A stretch of DNA of 40,438 bases from an uncultured Oscillospiraceae bacterium (GTDB lineage: Bacteria > Bacillota > Clostridia > Oscillospirales > Oscillospiraceae). The translations under genes and the position numbers were made by a program. Shown one piece after another: positions 16,189 to 23,374 of this stretch. The first letter of the stretch is position 1. Every line of letters begins with the position of its first letter. The notes below the pieces were generated by a model. The model saw only the letters and a list, made by a program, of their open reading frames with translations. It had not been told where the DNA came from and did not search any database. The DNA is taken from assembly GCA_947629245.1 (NCBI GenBank), contig CANRDC010000017.1, forward strand, positions 1 through 40,438. Direction: 5' to 3'.

Positions 16189-17962
16189 TGAGACCGCCTC
16201 CTTCCTCCTCCAGCTTTTGCAGCTCCACCATATGCCGGTAGGCCGGGCAGGCGCCCAGAAGCTGGGTATGGGTCCCGACGGCCGACACATGGCCGTCCTC
16301 CAGATAGATGATCTTGTCCAGCCGCTCGATGGTGGACACCCGGTGGGCGATCAGGATGGTGGTGCGTCCGGCCCTGGTATCCGCCAGATTGGCGAGAATG
16401 GTCTTTTCCGTGTCCGTATCCACGGCGGAGACGGAGTCGTCCAGGACGAGGATGGGCGCGTCCTTCATCAGCGCCCGAGCGATGGAGATGCGCTGCTTCT
16501 GTCCGCCGGAGACGGTCACGCCCCGCTCCCCCAGCACGGTCTCGTAGCCCTGGGAAAATTCCTGCACGTCGGCGTCCACGTCGGACAGAACGCCCGCCTG
16601 CCGGACGCTCCCGCCGTCCGGGTCGTCCACGGAAAAGCCGATGTTCCGGGCGATGGTGTCGGAAAACAGGAAGTTGTCCTGGGGCACGTAGGCGACGGCC
16701 TCCCGCACGTCCCGGATGTAGACCGAATTCACGTCGTGGCCGTCCACGAACACCGTGCCGTCGGGCACGTTATAGGTGCGCAGCAGCAGGTCCACCAGCG
16801 TGGTCTTGCCCGCGCCGGTCCGGCCCACCAGGCCCACGCTCTCCCCGGCTTTGATGGTCACGGTCACGTCGCTGAGGGCGTCGTACTCCCCGCCGGGATA
16901 GCGGAACGTCAGATGCCTGAACTCGATGTTCCCCGCCACATGGTCCAAATGCTCCACGCCGGGCCGGTCCACCACGTCCTGCTTGGCGTCCAGCAGCTCT
17001 GAGATGCGCTTCAGGGACGCGGCGCCCCGGCTGGTCATGTCGATCAGCTCCGACACGGCCATGATGGGCCAGACGGTGGCGTTGAAGTAGCCGATGAATT
17101 CCATGAGCTGACCGGCGTTGAAGGTCCCGTGCCAGACCAGATATCCGCCGTAGCCCAATATGATGCAGATGACGCTCTCCACGAACAGCGTCACCAGGAT
17201 GTGCAGCAGCACCGACGCCCGGGTGAAGTCCACATTGGCCTTCTCGTTCTCCCGGTTCAGGGCCTTGAAGGCCCACAGCTCCTTGGCCTCCTTCACGAAC
17301 GCCTTGATGACCGCGATGCCGGAAAAGCTCTCCTGAGAGAAGTCGCTGAGCTTGGAAAACGCCTCCTGCCGGATGTCCCACTTCTTCATCATATACCGGC
17401 CGATCAGCGCGCTGGAGCCCAGCAGGAACACCATGGGGATCATGGCCAGGGCCGTCAGGAACCGGTCCATCCGCCACATGCGCCAGATGGCCATGCCGCC
17501 CAGAGCCAGCGCGTCGCACATCATCAGCAGCCCCGAGCCGTAGCAGTCCTGGACCGTGTCCAGGTCGTTGGTGAACAGGCTCATGAGATTGCCCACCTTG
17601 TTCACCTGATAGAACTCCCGGCTCAGGTCCTTGGCATGGTCGAACATCTCGTTGCGCAGTCCGGCCTCCACCTTGATGGCCGCGCCGAAAAAGCAGATGC
17701 GCCACAGAAACCGGCACAGGACCATCATCAATATCACGACGGTCATGGGCAGACAGATCCGGTCCAGCAGAAAGTCCATGTCAAAGGGCAGCCGCTCGCC
17801 GTCCACCAGCACCCAGCCGTCGTTGATGCCGTTGATGACCATCTGATACAGGTTGGGGATGACCAGCTGCAGATAGTCCACCAGGATCAGCGTCGCCAGT
17901 CCCAGCAGCAGCCTGCCGCCATATTTGATATAGTATCGGTTGATGTACTTGCCCAGGATCAT
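16181..17962 (-). CDS. ABC exporter half-transporter with degenerate ATPase site
   Basis: 593 residues: six membrane spans (to about 310), then an ATPase domain with Walker A GRTGAGKTT, signature VSGGQKQRIS and Walker B ILVLDDSVSAVD. Aspartate replaces the catalytic glutamate after Walker B, the same change seen in the non-catalytic half of known heterodimeric exporters (BmrC, TM287). This supports a working pair with the downstream gene. The start ATG at 17962 follows AAGGAG at good distance. It is first in a two-gene operon with its own promoter. Confidence 0.93.
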   Translation of the reverse strand: MILGKYINRYYIKYGGRLLLGLATLILVDYLQLVIPNLYQMVINGINDGWVLVDGERLPFDMDFLLDRICLPMTVVILMMVLCRFLWRICFFGAAIKVEAGLRNEMFDHAKDLSREFYQVNKVGNLMSLFTNDLDTVQDCYGSGLLMMCDALALGGMAIWRMWRMDRFLTALAMIPMVFLLGSSALIGRYMMKKWDIRQEAFSKLSDFSQESFSGIAVIKAFVKEAKELWAFKALNRENEKANVDFTRASVLLHILVTLFVESVICIILGYGGYLVWHGTFNAGQLMEFIGYFNATVWPIMAVSELIDMTSRGAASLKRISELLDAKQDVVDRPGVEHLDHVAGNIEFRHLTFRYPGGEYDALSDVTVTIKAGESVGLVGRTGAGKTTLVDLLLRTYNVPDGTVFVDGHDVNSVYIRDVREAVAYVPQDNFLFSDTIARNIGFSVDDPDGGSVRQAGVLSDVDADVQEFSQGYETVLGERGVTVSGGQKQRISIARALMKDAPILVLDDSVSAVDTDTEKTILANLADTRAGRTTILIAHRVSTIERLDKIIYLEDGHVSAVGTHTQLLGACPAYRHMVELQKLEEEGGGLSA

Positions 17963-18010
17963 CTATGTATTCTCCTTACGGGACGTTGAAATCCACACAA
18001 TATCCGCACG

Positions 18011-18055
18011 ATCCGCACGGATGCAGATTATAACATATCCACCGGTGAAAGACAA
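18011..18055 (-). promoter_or_regulatory. Promoter of the ABC exporter pair with adjacent palindrome
   Basis: TTGTCT (18050-18055) and TATAAT (18027-18032) on the minus strand are 17 bases apart. Just downstream of the -10, at 18011-18022, is the palindrome ATCCG-CA-CGGAT, and ATCCGCACG is repeated directly at 18002-18019. The position over the transcription start suits a repressor site for a drug-responsive regulator; no regulator gene is adjacent. Confidence 0.75.
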
Positions 18056-18083
18056 GAGGGGCGCCGTACATTTAGCGCCCCTC
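18056..18083 (-). terminator. Hairpin terminator between degV and the ABC exporter promoter
   Basis: Perfect 9-bp stem GAGGGGCGC with GCGCCCCTC. On the minus strand the following TTGTCTTTC is both a weak U tract and the -35 of the exporter promoter. On the plus strand a run of six T follows at 18091-18096, so it may act in both directions. Confidence 0.65.
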
Positions 18084-18109
18084 AATTAGATTTTTTAATC
18101 CTCTTTTAT

Positions 18110-18275
18110 GGGGCCCCCGCGCGAGCCCAGCAACGCGGGTCGCGTGGGGAGAGGAGATGCCGCTAGCCACTCGAGCTTTGCCGCTTATTGCCAGGGGCCC
18201 CGAAAGACAAGCTTGTCTTTCGGGGAGAGGAGGAGCCGCGTGCTATTCGGGGTTTGCCGCTTGCGGCGAACCCCG
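18110..18275 (-). repeat. Two-unit intergenic repeat with conserved flanks and different palindromes
   Basis: Read on the minus strand, two units follow each other. Each begins AAGCGGCAAA, runs through a similar stretch to CTCCTCTCCCC, then has a hairpin, then GGGGCCCC. Conserved ends recur at spacings of 76 and 84 bp. The hairpins differ completely: in the first unit a perfect 20-bp palindrome built on GACAAGCTTGTC, in the second a 27-base stem built on CGCGACCC/GGGCTCGCG. A further hairpin at 18248-18275 leads the first unit. No coding sequence is seen. Confidence 0.75.
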
Positions 18276-18311
18276 ACCTAGCTAAGCGAGCGACGACGAA
18301 GGGAGACCTGG

Positions 18312-19181
18312 CTAGCGTGCATCGACGACTTTGCTGCACGCGATGGCCATGGAGCCCTTGCCGATGTGGCAGGACACGCTCAGAGACAGCGGGTCCAGCA
18401 TCTCCAGCTCCAGGTCCGGGAACCGCTCCCTGATCTGCTCCGCCCAACCGGCGGCCTCCTCCTCCGTGCAGGTGTACGCCGCCAGGAGGTGGACCTTTTG
18501 GCCCGCGAAGCGCTCGTTGATATCCTTTTCCATGGCGTCCAGCATCTTCACCCGCGCCGCCTTCATGCCCCGGACCTTGGCGAAGGCGTCCAGCTTCTCG
18601 CCCTGGATCTGGAGCACGGGCTTGATGTTCAGCACCGCCCCCAGCGCCGCACCCGCGGGCGTCACCCGGCCGCCCTTTTTGAGATATTTGAGGGTGTCCA
18701 CGGTGATGTAGATGCTCGACTGCAGCTTCTCCCGCATCAGCACGTCCACGATCTCGTCGGCCGTCATGCCCTTTTGGACCATCTCCAGCGCGTCCAGCAC
18801 CGCCTGACGCTGGGTGATGGAGATGCGCTGGTTGTCCACCACGTGGACCTTCCCGGCGTAGGGCTCGTCCTCCGCCAGAGCCTCCGCCGTCTCGCAGGAG
18901 GCGGAAAGGCCGCTGGACATGGGGATATAGATGATCTCGTCATAGTCTTGCAGCAGCTCGTCCCAGAGATCCGTCACGTCTCCGGGCGAGGGCTGGGAGG
19001 TGGAGATGTCCGCGTCCTCGTCCAGCTTTTTGTAAAACTCCGCCTGGGTCAGGGTGATGTCCTCAAAATACAGCTCCCCGTTGATGAAAAACGGCATGGG
19101 CAGCACGCGGATGCCCATCTGCTTCGCCATGCTCTGGGTGATGCCGCTGTTGCTGTCCGTCGCCACCGCGATCCTGCTCAT
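18312..19181 (-). CDS. DegV family fatty-acid-binding protein
   Basis: 289 residues from the ATG at 19181, eight bases after GGAGGG; an upstream ATG at 19211 lacks a ribosome site. DegV proteins bind one fatty acid and in related bacteria (FakB) present it to the kinase FakA for phospholipid synthesis. Marks: IAVATDSNSGIT at the N-terminus, 'TSQPSPGD' near residue 62, and IPMSSGLSASCETA near 85-100, whose Ser/Thr residues hold the carboxylate. No fakA is in the window. It stands alone with its own promoter, back to back with the bile-salt-hydrolase-type gene. Confidence 0.9.
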   Translation of the reverse strand: MSRIAVATDSNSGITQSMAKQMGIRVLPMPFFINGELYFEDITLTQAEFYKKLDEDADISTSQPSPGDVTDLWDELLQDYDEIIYIPMSSGLSASCETAEALAEDEPYAGKVHVVDNQRISITQRQAVLDALEMVQKGMTADEIVDVLMREKLQSSIYITVDTLKYLKKGGRVTPAGAALGAVLNIKPVLQIQGEKLDAFAKVRGMKAARVKMLDAMEKDINERFAGQKVHLLAAYTCTEEEAAGWAEQIRERFPDLELEMLDPLSLSVSCHIGKGSMAIACSKVVDAR

Positions 19182-19219
19182 CGTTCTTGCCCTCCATAGA
19201 TGGAAATCCATTGGTGCTT

Positions 19220-19248
19220 ATTGTATCAAAGAATTGAATCATCTTCAA
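19220..19248 (-). promoter_or_regulatory. Promoter of the degV gene
   Basis: TTGAAG (19243-19248) and TACAAT (19220-19225) on the minus strand, 17 bases apart. Confidence 0.8.
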
Positions 19249-19353
19249 TGGTCCAACACCACAAGCCCTTTCGCCGGGACACGCGGTTTTCTGGGAGAAA
19301 TGCCCAAGTCGTCACGGACGGGACGGCATACGCCCCGCCGGAGGCCCGGCCCG

Positions 19354-19382
19354 TTGCGCTTTCGGGCCCGGCGTGGTACAAT
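19354..19382 (+). promoter_or_regulatory. Promoter of the choloylglycine hydrolase gene
   Basis: TTGCGC (19354-19359) and TACAAT (19377-19382), 17 bases apart, with AAGGAGG at 19396 and the ATG at 19409. Confidence 0.7.
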
Positions 19383-19408
19383 AGGGAAAACTGTAAGGAG
19401 GCCGTTCT

Positions 19409-20377
19409 ATGTGCACTGCCGCGACATATAAGACGAAGGACCACTATTTTGGACGCAACCTGGACTATGAGTTCTCCTACGGCGAGAGCGTGACCGTCAC
19501 GCCCCGGAACTATCCCTTCCGTTTCCGCCGCGTGGGAACGCTCGCCGGCCATTACGCCATGATCGGCATGGCCAACATCCAGGACTATCCCCTGTACTAC
19601 GACGCCACCAACGAGAAGGGTCTGTCCATGGCGGGGCTGAACTTCCCCGGCAACGCGGACTATAAGCCCCTGGCGGAGGGTAAGGACAACATCGCCTCCT
19701 TCGAGTTCATCCCCTGGATACTGAGCCAGTGCGCCACCGTGGTCCAGGCCCGTGAGCTGCTGGCAAAAATGAATCTCTCCAACGAGGGCTTCAGCGAGAA
19801 AATGCCTCCCTCTCCCCTGCACTGGATGATCTCCGACAGGGAGGAGAGCATCGTGGTGGAATCGGTGAAGGACGGACTGAAGGTGTACGATAACCCGGTA
19901 GGCGTCATGACCAACAATCCCCCCTTCGACTTCCACCTGACCAACCTGTCCAACTATATGAACGTGACACGGGACATCGCGGTGAACCGCTTCGCCCCGA
20001 ACTTCCCTCTGGAGGCGTTCAGCCGGGGCACCGGCGGCATCGGTCTGCCGGGGGACCTGTCCAGCGCCAGCCGGTTCGTGAAGGCCGCCTTCACCCGGCT
20101 CAACTCCCTGTCCGGCGATTCGGAATCGGAGAGCGTGAGCCAGTTCTTCCACATCCTGGCCTCCGTGGCCCAGCAGCGGGGCTGCTGTCAGGTCCCCGGA
20201 GGGTTTGAGTACACCATCTACTCCTCCTGCTGCAACACGGACAAGGGCGTCTACTACTACACCACCTATGAAAACAGCCAGATCACCGCGGTGGACATGC
20301 GCCGGGAGGACCTGGACGGCACGGTCCTGGTGACCTACCCCCTTATCCAGGGCCAGCAGATCAATTGGCAGAACTAA
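19409..20377 (+). CDS. bsh: Choloylglycine hydrolase, probable bile salt hydrolase
   Basis: 322 residues. Bile salt hydrolases remove glycine or taurine from conjugated bile acids in the gut. The N-terminal nucleophile Cys2 is exposed after Met removal. The other residues of this Ntn-hydrolase site are in place: Arg16 and Asp19 (FGRNLD), Asn78 (AGLNFPG), Asn168 (GVMTNNP) and Arg221 (ASRFVKAAF). The pattern and length match the Clostridium and Bifidobacterium enzymes, including 'PLHWMISD' and GLPGDLSSASRF. AAGGAGG lies seven bases before the ATG. Penicillin V acylase activity is the main alternative; the Clostridium-like motifs favour bile salts. There is no signal peptide, so it is cytoplasmic. 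This supports an intestinal host. Confidence 0.9.
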   Translation: MCTAATYKTKDHYFGRNLDYEFSYGESVTVTPRNYPFRFRRVGTLAGHYAMIGMANIQDYPLYYDATNEKGLSMAGLNFPGNADYKPLAEGKDNIASFEFIPWILSQCATVVQARELLAKMNLSNEGFSEKMPPSPLHWMISDREESIVVESVKDGLKVYDNPVGVMTNNPPFDFHLTNLSNYMNVTRDIAVNRFAPNFPLEAFSRGTGGIGLPGDLSSASRFVKAAFTRLNSLSGDSESESVSQFFHILASVAQQRGCCQVPGGFEYTIYSSCCNTDKGVYYYTTYENSQITAVDMRREDLDGTVLVTYPLIQGQQINWQN

Positions 20378-20492
20378 TGACGCCGTTACCTTCGCGCTGC
20401 TGACAGCGCGAAAGTCCTCGCGTTGCTCGCCGCGCAAAGCGCGGGGCGTCAGATCCTATTCGAGGCGGGACTCCCGTCCCCCTCGAGCTCCC
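20378..20492 (+). repeat. Branched structured intergenic element next to bsh
   Basis: Starting directly after the bsh stop, an outer stem TGACGCC (20378) with GGCGTCA (20445-20451) encloses two hairpins. These are TTCGCGCTG/CAGCGCGAA at 20391-20412 and CCGCGC/GCGCGG at 20429-20444. A further imperfect hairpin spans about 20460-20485. The layout resembles a short repeat-type (REP-like) element or a complex terminator. No coding sequence is seen in 20378-20583. Confidence 0.55.
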
Positions 20493-20533
20493 CCTTGCGC
20501 GGCCAACATCCACCCACTCCTTTGGCAAGCATA

Positions 20534-20567
20534 GAAAATGCCCGGTGCATGCGCACCGGGCATTTTC
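20534..20567 (-). terminator. Terminator of the small lipoprotein gene
   Basis: A perfect 15-bp stem with a 4-base loop lies 17 bases after the minus-strand stop. It ends in ATTTTC on both strands and so may also stop bsh transcripts. Confidence 0.85.
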
Positions 20568-20583
20568 CATGGACATTTCCGCA

Positions 20584-20808
20584 TCAAGCGGCGGGAGCTT
20601 CCTCGCCCTCGGCGGGAGCTTCCTCGCCCTCAGCGGGAGCTTCCTCGCCCTCGCCCTCGGCGGGAGCCTCTTCGCCCTCGCCCTCGGCGGGAGTGGTCTC
20701 CTGGGTGGGCTCGTCGGTAGCCGCGGGAGCGTCGTCCTTCTTGCTGCCGCAGGCAGCCAGGCTCAGGACCATAACGAGCGCCATGAGAAGTGCAAGAAGT
20801 TTCTTCAT
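20584..20808 (-). CDS. Small lipoprotein with acidic Glu-Ala-Pro-Gly repeats
   Basis: 74 residues from the ATG at 20808, seven bases after GGAGGA. The signal is classic, ending LSLAAC with the lipid-anchored Cys near residue 20. The mature part is only about 55 residues: a charged GSKKDDAPAATDEP segment, then imperfect repeats of EGEEAPA. There is no folded domain, so it looks like an acidic, flexible surface tag. It may be the stub of a binding protein that lost its domain, or a genuine small wall component. It has its own promoter and terminator, which argues for expression. Confidence 0.75.
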   Translation of the reverse strand: MKKLLALLMALVMVLSLAACGSKKDDAPAATDEPTQETTPAEGEGEEAPAEGEGEEAPAEGEEAPAEGEEAPAA

Positions 20809-20877
20809 CTGATTATCCTCCAAATCATTTTACCTCTCTCCGGAGACGCTGTGCGCCCCGGTCTCGGTTCGCATTGG

Positions 20878-20906
20878 ATTATAGCACCATTCGTTCCAAC
20901 AATCTA
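20878..20906 (-). promoter_or_regulatory. Probable promoter of the small lipoprotein gene
   Basis: TATAAT at 20878-20883 on the minus strand; the best -35 at 17 bases is the weak TAGATT (20901-20906). Confidence 0.5.
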
Positions 20907-21054
20907 TGTCGTAACCATTAATTTTTGGCCCGGATTTATGAACGGATTATTATATTTTGCCCAAAACGCCCCTCCGCGACAATATATTTCTTTCGCGCGG
21001 CTTTACCGTCCTCATACCGGCCGCAGACGCCCTGTCGGGGACAGCCGAAAGCAG

Positions 21055-21083
21055 TTGACTTTTATCCGGCCTCCACCTATAAT
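21055..21083 (+). promoter_or_regulatory. Strong sigma-A promoter of the zinc-ribbon/ABC operon
   Basis: TTGACT (21055-21060) and TATAAT (21078-21083) with a 17-base spacer, 44 bases before the chosen start codon. Confidence 0.88.
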
Positions 21084-21126
21084 TTGTAAATAAATGCAAG
21101 TTCTGAAACGGGGAGCTTCCGGGACC

Positions 21127-22737
21127 ATGAAACAGCGACGCGCGAAATACTGCGAACGATGCGGCGAGCGGCTTTCGGACGAAGGCGCGTTCTGCCCCAA
21201 CTGCGGCGCGCCCGTCCCGCCGGAGACGCCGCATCGCGCCGGGGCCCGCCGGTGGCGGAAAGCCGCCGGTATCGCCGCGGCCGTGGCCGCCCTGACGGCG
21301 GTCCTTGCCGGAGGGTGGCTTCTGGCGGGCAGGCTGGCCGTCTCCCCGGTCACGAAATTCCTCTCTTACCACACCTCCCTGTTCTCCGAGCGTGTGCTGG
21401 AGCCCCTGCGGGCGCTGGAGGAGCTCCGCGCGCCGGGTGAGCTGAGCGCCGACGTCACCGTCACGGGGGCCATAGACAACGGGACCCTGGCCTCGTATCT
21501 GGACGGCTCCTCCCTCACCCTGAAAGCGGATATCCATGAGGACGGCGCGCTGCTGGGCTGCGAAATAGATCTGCTGGGCAGCACCGTGCTGAACGGCACC
21601 GTCACCTACGCGGACGGGAAGCTGGGCGTGTATCTGCCGGAGCTGGATAAGAACTACTATGTGACGGACCTTGCTCCGGCCATCCGGGAGGCCTCCGGAC
21701 AGGAGCCGGACCTGTCCGGCCCGCCCCTTCCCGCCGTCTCGCTCGCGGAGCTGCAGGCGGCGTTCAAGCCCTGCTGGGACGCGGTGACGGCGCTGGTGAA
21801 CGAGCAGAACATCACCGGGGAGAAGAACGTATCCGGCGTTTTGCGGGTCCTCCCCTTTGCGGGGACGTGCCGGGTGTACTCCTTCCGGCCCACGGAGGAT
21901 TCGCTGGAAACGCTCATTTTGGCGCTGGCCGACATACTGGAGCAGGACGGCGGACCGCGGGCGCTCATGCGCGAGGCTTTGAGCTCCGCCGTCGTTCAGC
22001 TCGGTATCAGCGTCCTTGGCCGGGCGGATACGGAGGACGCTCTGGATTCGGCGCTGACCTGGGCCGCGGGCGCCCTTCGGGGCAACGCCGCCGCCATCGC
22101 CGGTCAGCTGGCGGACGCCGGCTTCACCTGGTCCGTCGCCGTGGAGGACGGCGCGGTCCGGCAGGTCCGGCTCTCGGTCACGGACCCGGATACGCAGACC
22201 GAAGCCGGTCTGGCCTACGAGCTCACCGGCGGCGGGGACAGCGAGCTGGACGAGGCGCTGTACGCGTTCAGCGGCGGTGAGGTGCGTCTGGCGCTCAGCC
22301 ACCACCGGGAAAGCGACGGCGCGGCCGCCTCCGGCACGCTGCGCCTCTCCGCCGGAGGCACGGGTCGGCTCAGCGTGGATTACGCCTCGGAGGACGGCAG
22401 GATATCGCCGCTGGGCCTGCCCTACGGTAGCTTCACCCTCGCCGTTCCCGGCCTGGAGCCGACCCTGTCCCTGACGGTGCGGGACGGCGCCGACGGCGGG
22501 ACGGACCACGTGCTCTCCGTCTCCGGCCTGGAGGAGCGCGCCAACGGTCTTTTCAACCGCCTGGACCTGACGGTGAACGCCGTGCAGGGCAGCACGGTCC
22601 AGCCGCCGGAGCCCGCGCCGGTGGATGTGAGCGATTACAGCGACGAACAGATAAAGGAGATCATCGACAGGATGGGAAGAGCTCTGCGAAACGACCTGCT
22701 GGCCAATCTCTGGCCGCTGTTGCGCCATGCCTGGTAG
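21127..22737 (+). CDS. Zinc-ribbon protein with one membrane span and large outer domain
   Basis: 536 residues from the ATG at 21127, after GGGGAG eleven bases upstream; the earlier ATG at 21094 has no ribosome site. The N-terminal zinc ribbon has Cys pairs at 9/12 and 23/26 (YCERCG, FCPNCG). One span follows at about 47-69, then some 460 extracytoplasmic residues. The outer part has repeated beta-rich segments such as LSADVTVTGAIDNG and a helical stretch in the middle, and is unrecognised. This design occurs in Clostridia as a membrane sensor or accessory protein. Its end overlaps the ABC ATPase start by 11 bases, so it is likely a partner of that transporter. Confidence 0.82.
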   Translation: MKQRRAKYCERCGERLSDEGAFCPNCGAPVPPETPHRAGARRWRKAAGIAAAVAALTAVLAGGWLLAGRLAVSPVTKFLSYHTSLFSERVLEPLRALEELRAPGELSADVTVTGAIDNGTLASYLDGSSLTLKADIHEDGALLGCEIDLLGSTVLNGTVTYADGKLGVYLPELDKNYYVTDLAPAIREASGQEPDLSGPPLPAVSLAELQAAFKPCWDAVTALVNEQNITGEKNVSGVLRVLPFAGTCRVYSFRPTEDSLETLILALADILEQDGGPRALMREALSSAVVQLGISVLGRADTEDALDSALTWAAGALRGNAAAIAGQLADAGFTWSVAVEDGAVRQVRLSVTDPDTQTEAGLAYELTGGGDSELDEALYAFSGGEVRLALSHHRESDGAAASGTLRLSAGGTGRLSVDYASEDGRISPLGLPYGSFTLAVPGLEPTLSLTVRDGADGGTDHVLSVSGLEERANGLFNRLDLTVNAVQGSTVQPPEPAPVDVSDYSDEQIKEIIDRMGRALRNDLLANLWPLLRHAW

Positions 22738-23374
22738 CGGGCCGGTATGCGCGCTGACAGGCGCGGAAAAGCTGTTTGACGGCGCGTCCGTCCTGGGGCC
22801 TCTGGACCTGGAGATACGCGCCGGAGAGGTGTTGGGCCTGCGCGGCCCCAACGGGGCGGGCAAGAGCACGCTCCTGGGCCTCATGGCCGGGGTGCTGCGC
22901 TCGGACCGGGGCGCGTGCGTCCGCTCGGCCGAGGCCCAGGCCGCCACGGCCTATCTGCCTCAGGACCTGTCGCTTTACCCGTCCCTGACGGGCCTGGAAA
23001 ACCTGAAATTCTGGGGTCTTGCCTGGGGTCTGCCCGGCAAGGCCGTCGCCGCCCGCAGCCGGTGGCTGCTGGAGCGGCTGGACCTGGCCGACAAGGGCAG
23101 ACAGCGGGTCTCGGCCTATTCCGGCGGCATGCAGCGCCGTCTCCATCTGGCCACCGCGCTGATGGTCACGCCCCGGCTCCTGCTGCTGGACGAGCCCACC
23201 GTGGGGGCGGACGCCCATTCCGCCGATCTCATCCTGGACATGGTGGAGCACCTGCGGGACATGGGCTGCGCCGTGGTGCTCGTCAGCCACCGGGAGGGGG
23301 AGCTGGAGCGGGTATGCGGCCGCATCCTCACACTGGAAAACGGCCGTCCCGTCGGGGAGGCGGCTGTTCCATGA
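22727..23374 (+). CDS. ABC transporter ATP-binding protein
   Basis: 215 residues. Walker A GPNGAGKST, 'YLPQDLSLYPSL' Q-loop region, signature YSGGMQRRLH, Walker B LLLLDEPTVGAD, switch histidine in VLVSH. The short ATPase belongs to the group serving ABC-2 type permeases. The start is coupled to the gene before it (11-base overlap) and the stop to the permease after it (ATGA overlap), so the three genes form one tightly coupled unit. Substrate unknown. Confidence 0.92.
   Translation: MPGSGPVCALTGAEKLFDGASVLGPLDLEIRAGEVLGLRGPNGAGKSTLLGLMAGVLRSDRGACVRSAEAQAATAYLPQDLSLYPSLTGLENLKFWGLAWGLPGKAVAARSRWLLERLDLADKGRQRVSAYSGGMQRRLHLATALMVTPRLLLLDEPTVGADAHSADLILDMVEHLRDMGCAVVLVSHREGELERVCGRILTLENGRPVGEAAVP

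Noticed and set aside
18110-18275. CRISPR array
   Set aside because: Only two units with palindromic, non-equal spacers and long similar flanks; no cas genes and no regular repeats.
18163-18447. Minus-strand open frame across the intergenic repeat and the degV end
   Set aside because: It reads through palindromic non-coding units and is out of frame with degV.
22915-23370. 152-residue extension of the double permease
   Set aside because: It overlaps the ABC ATPase gene in another frame; the ATG at 23371 overlapping the ATPase stop is the natural start.
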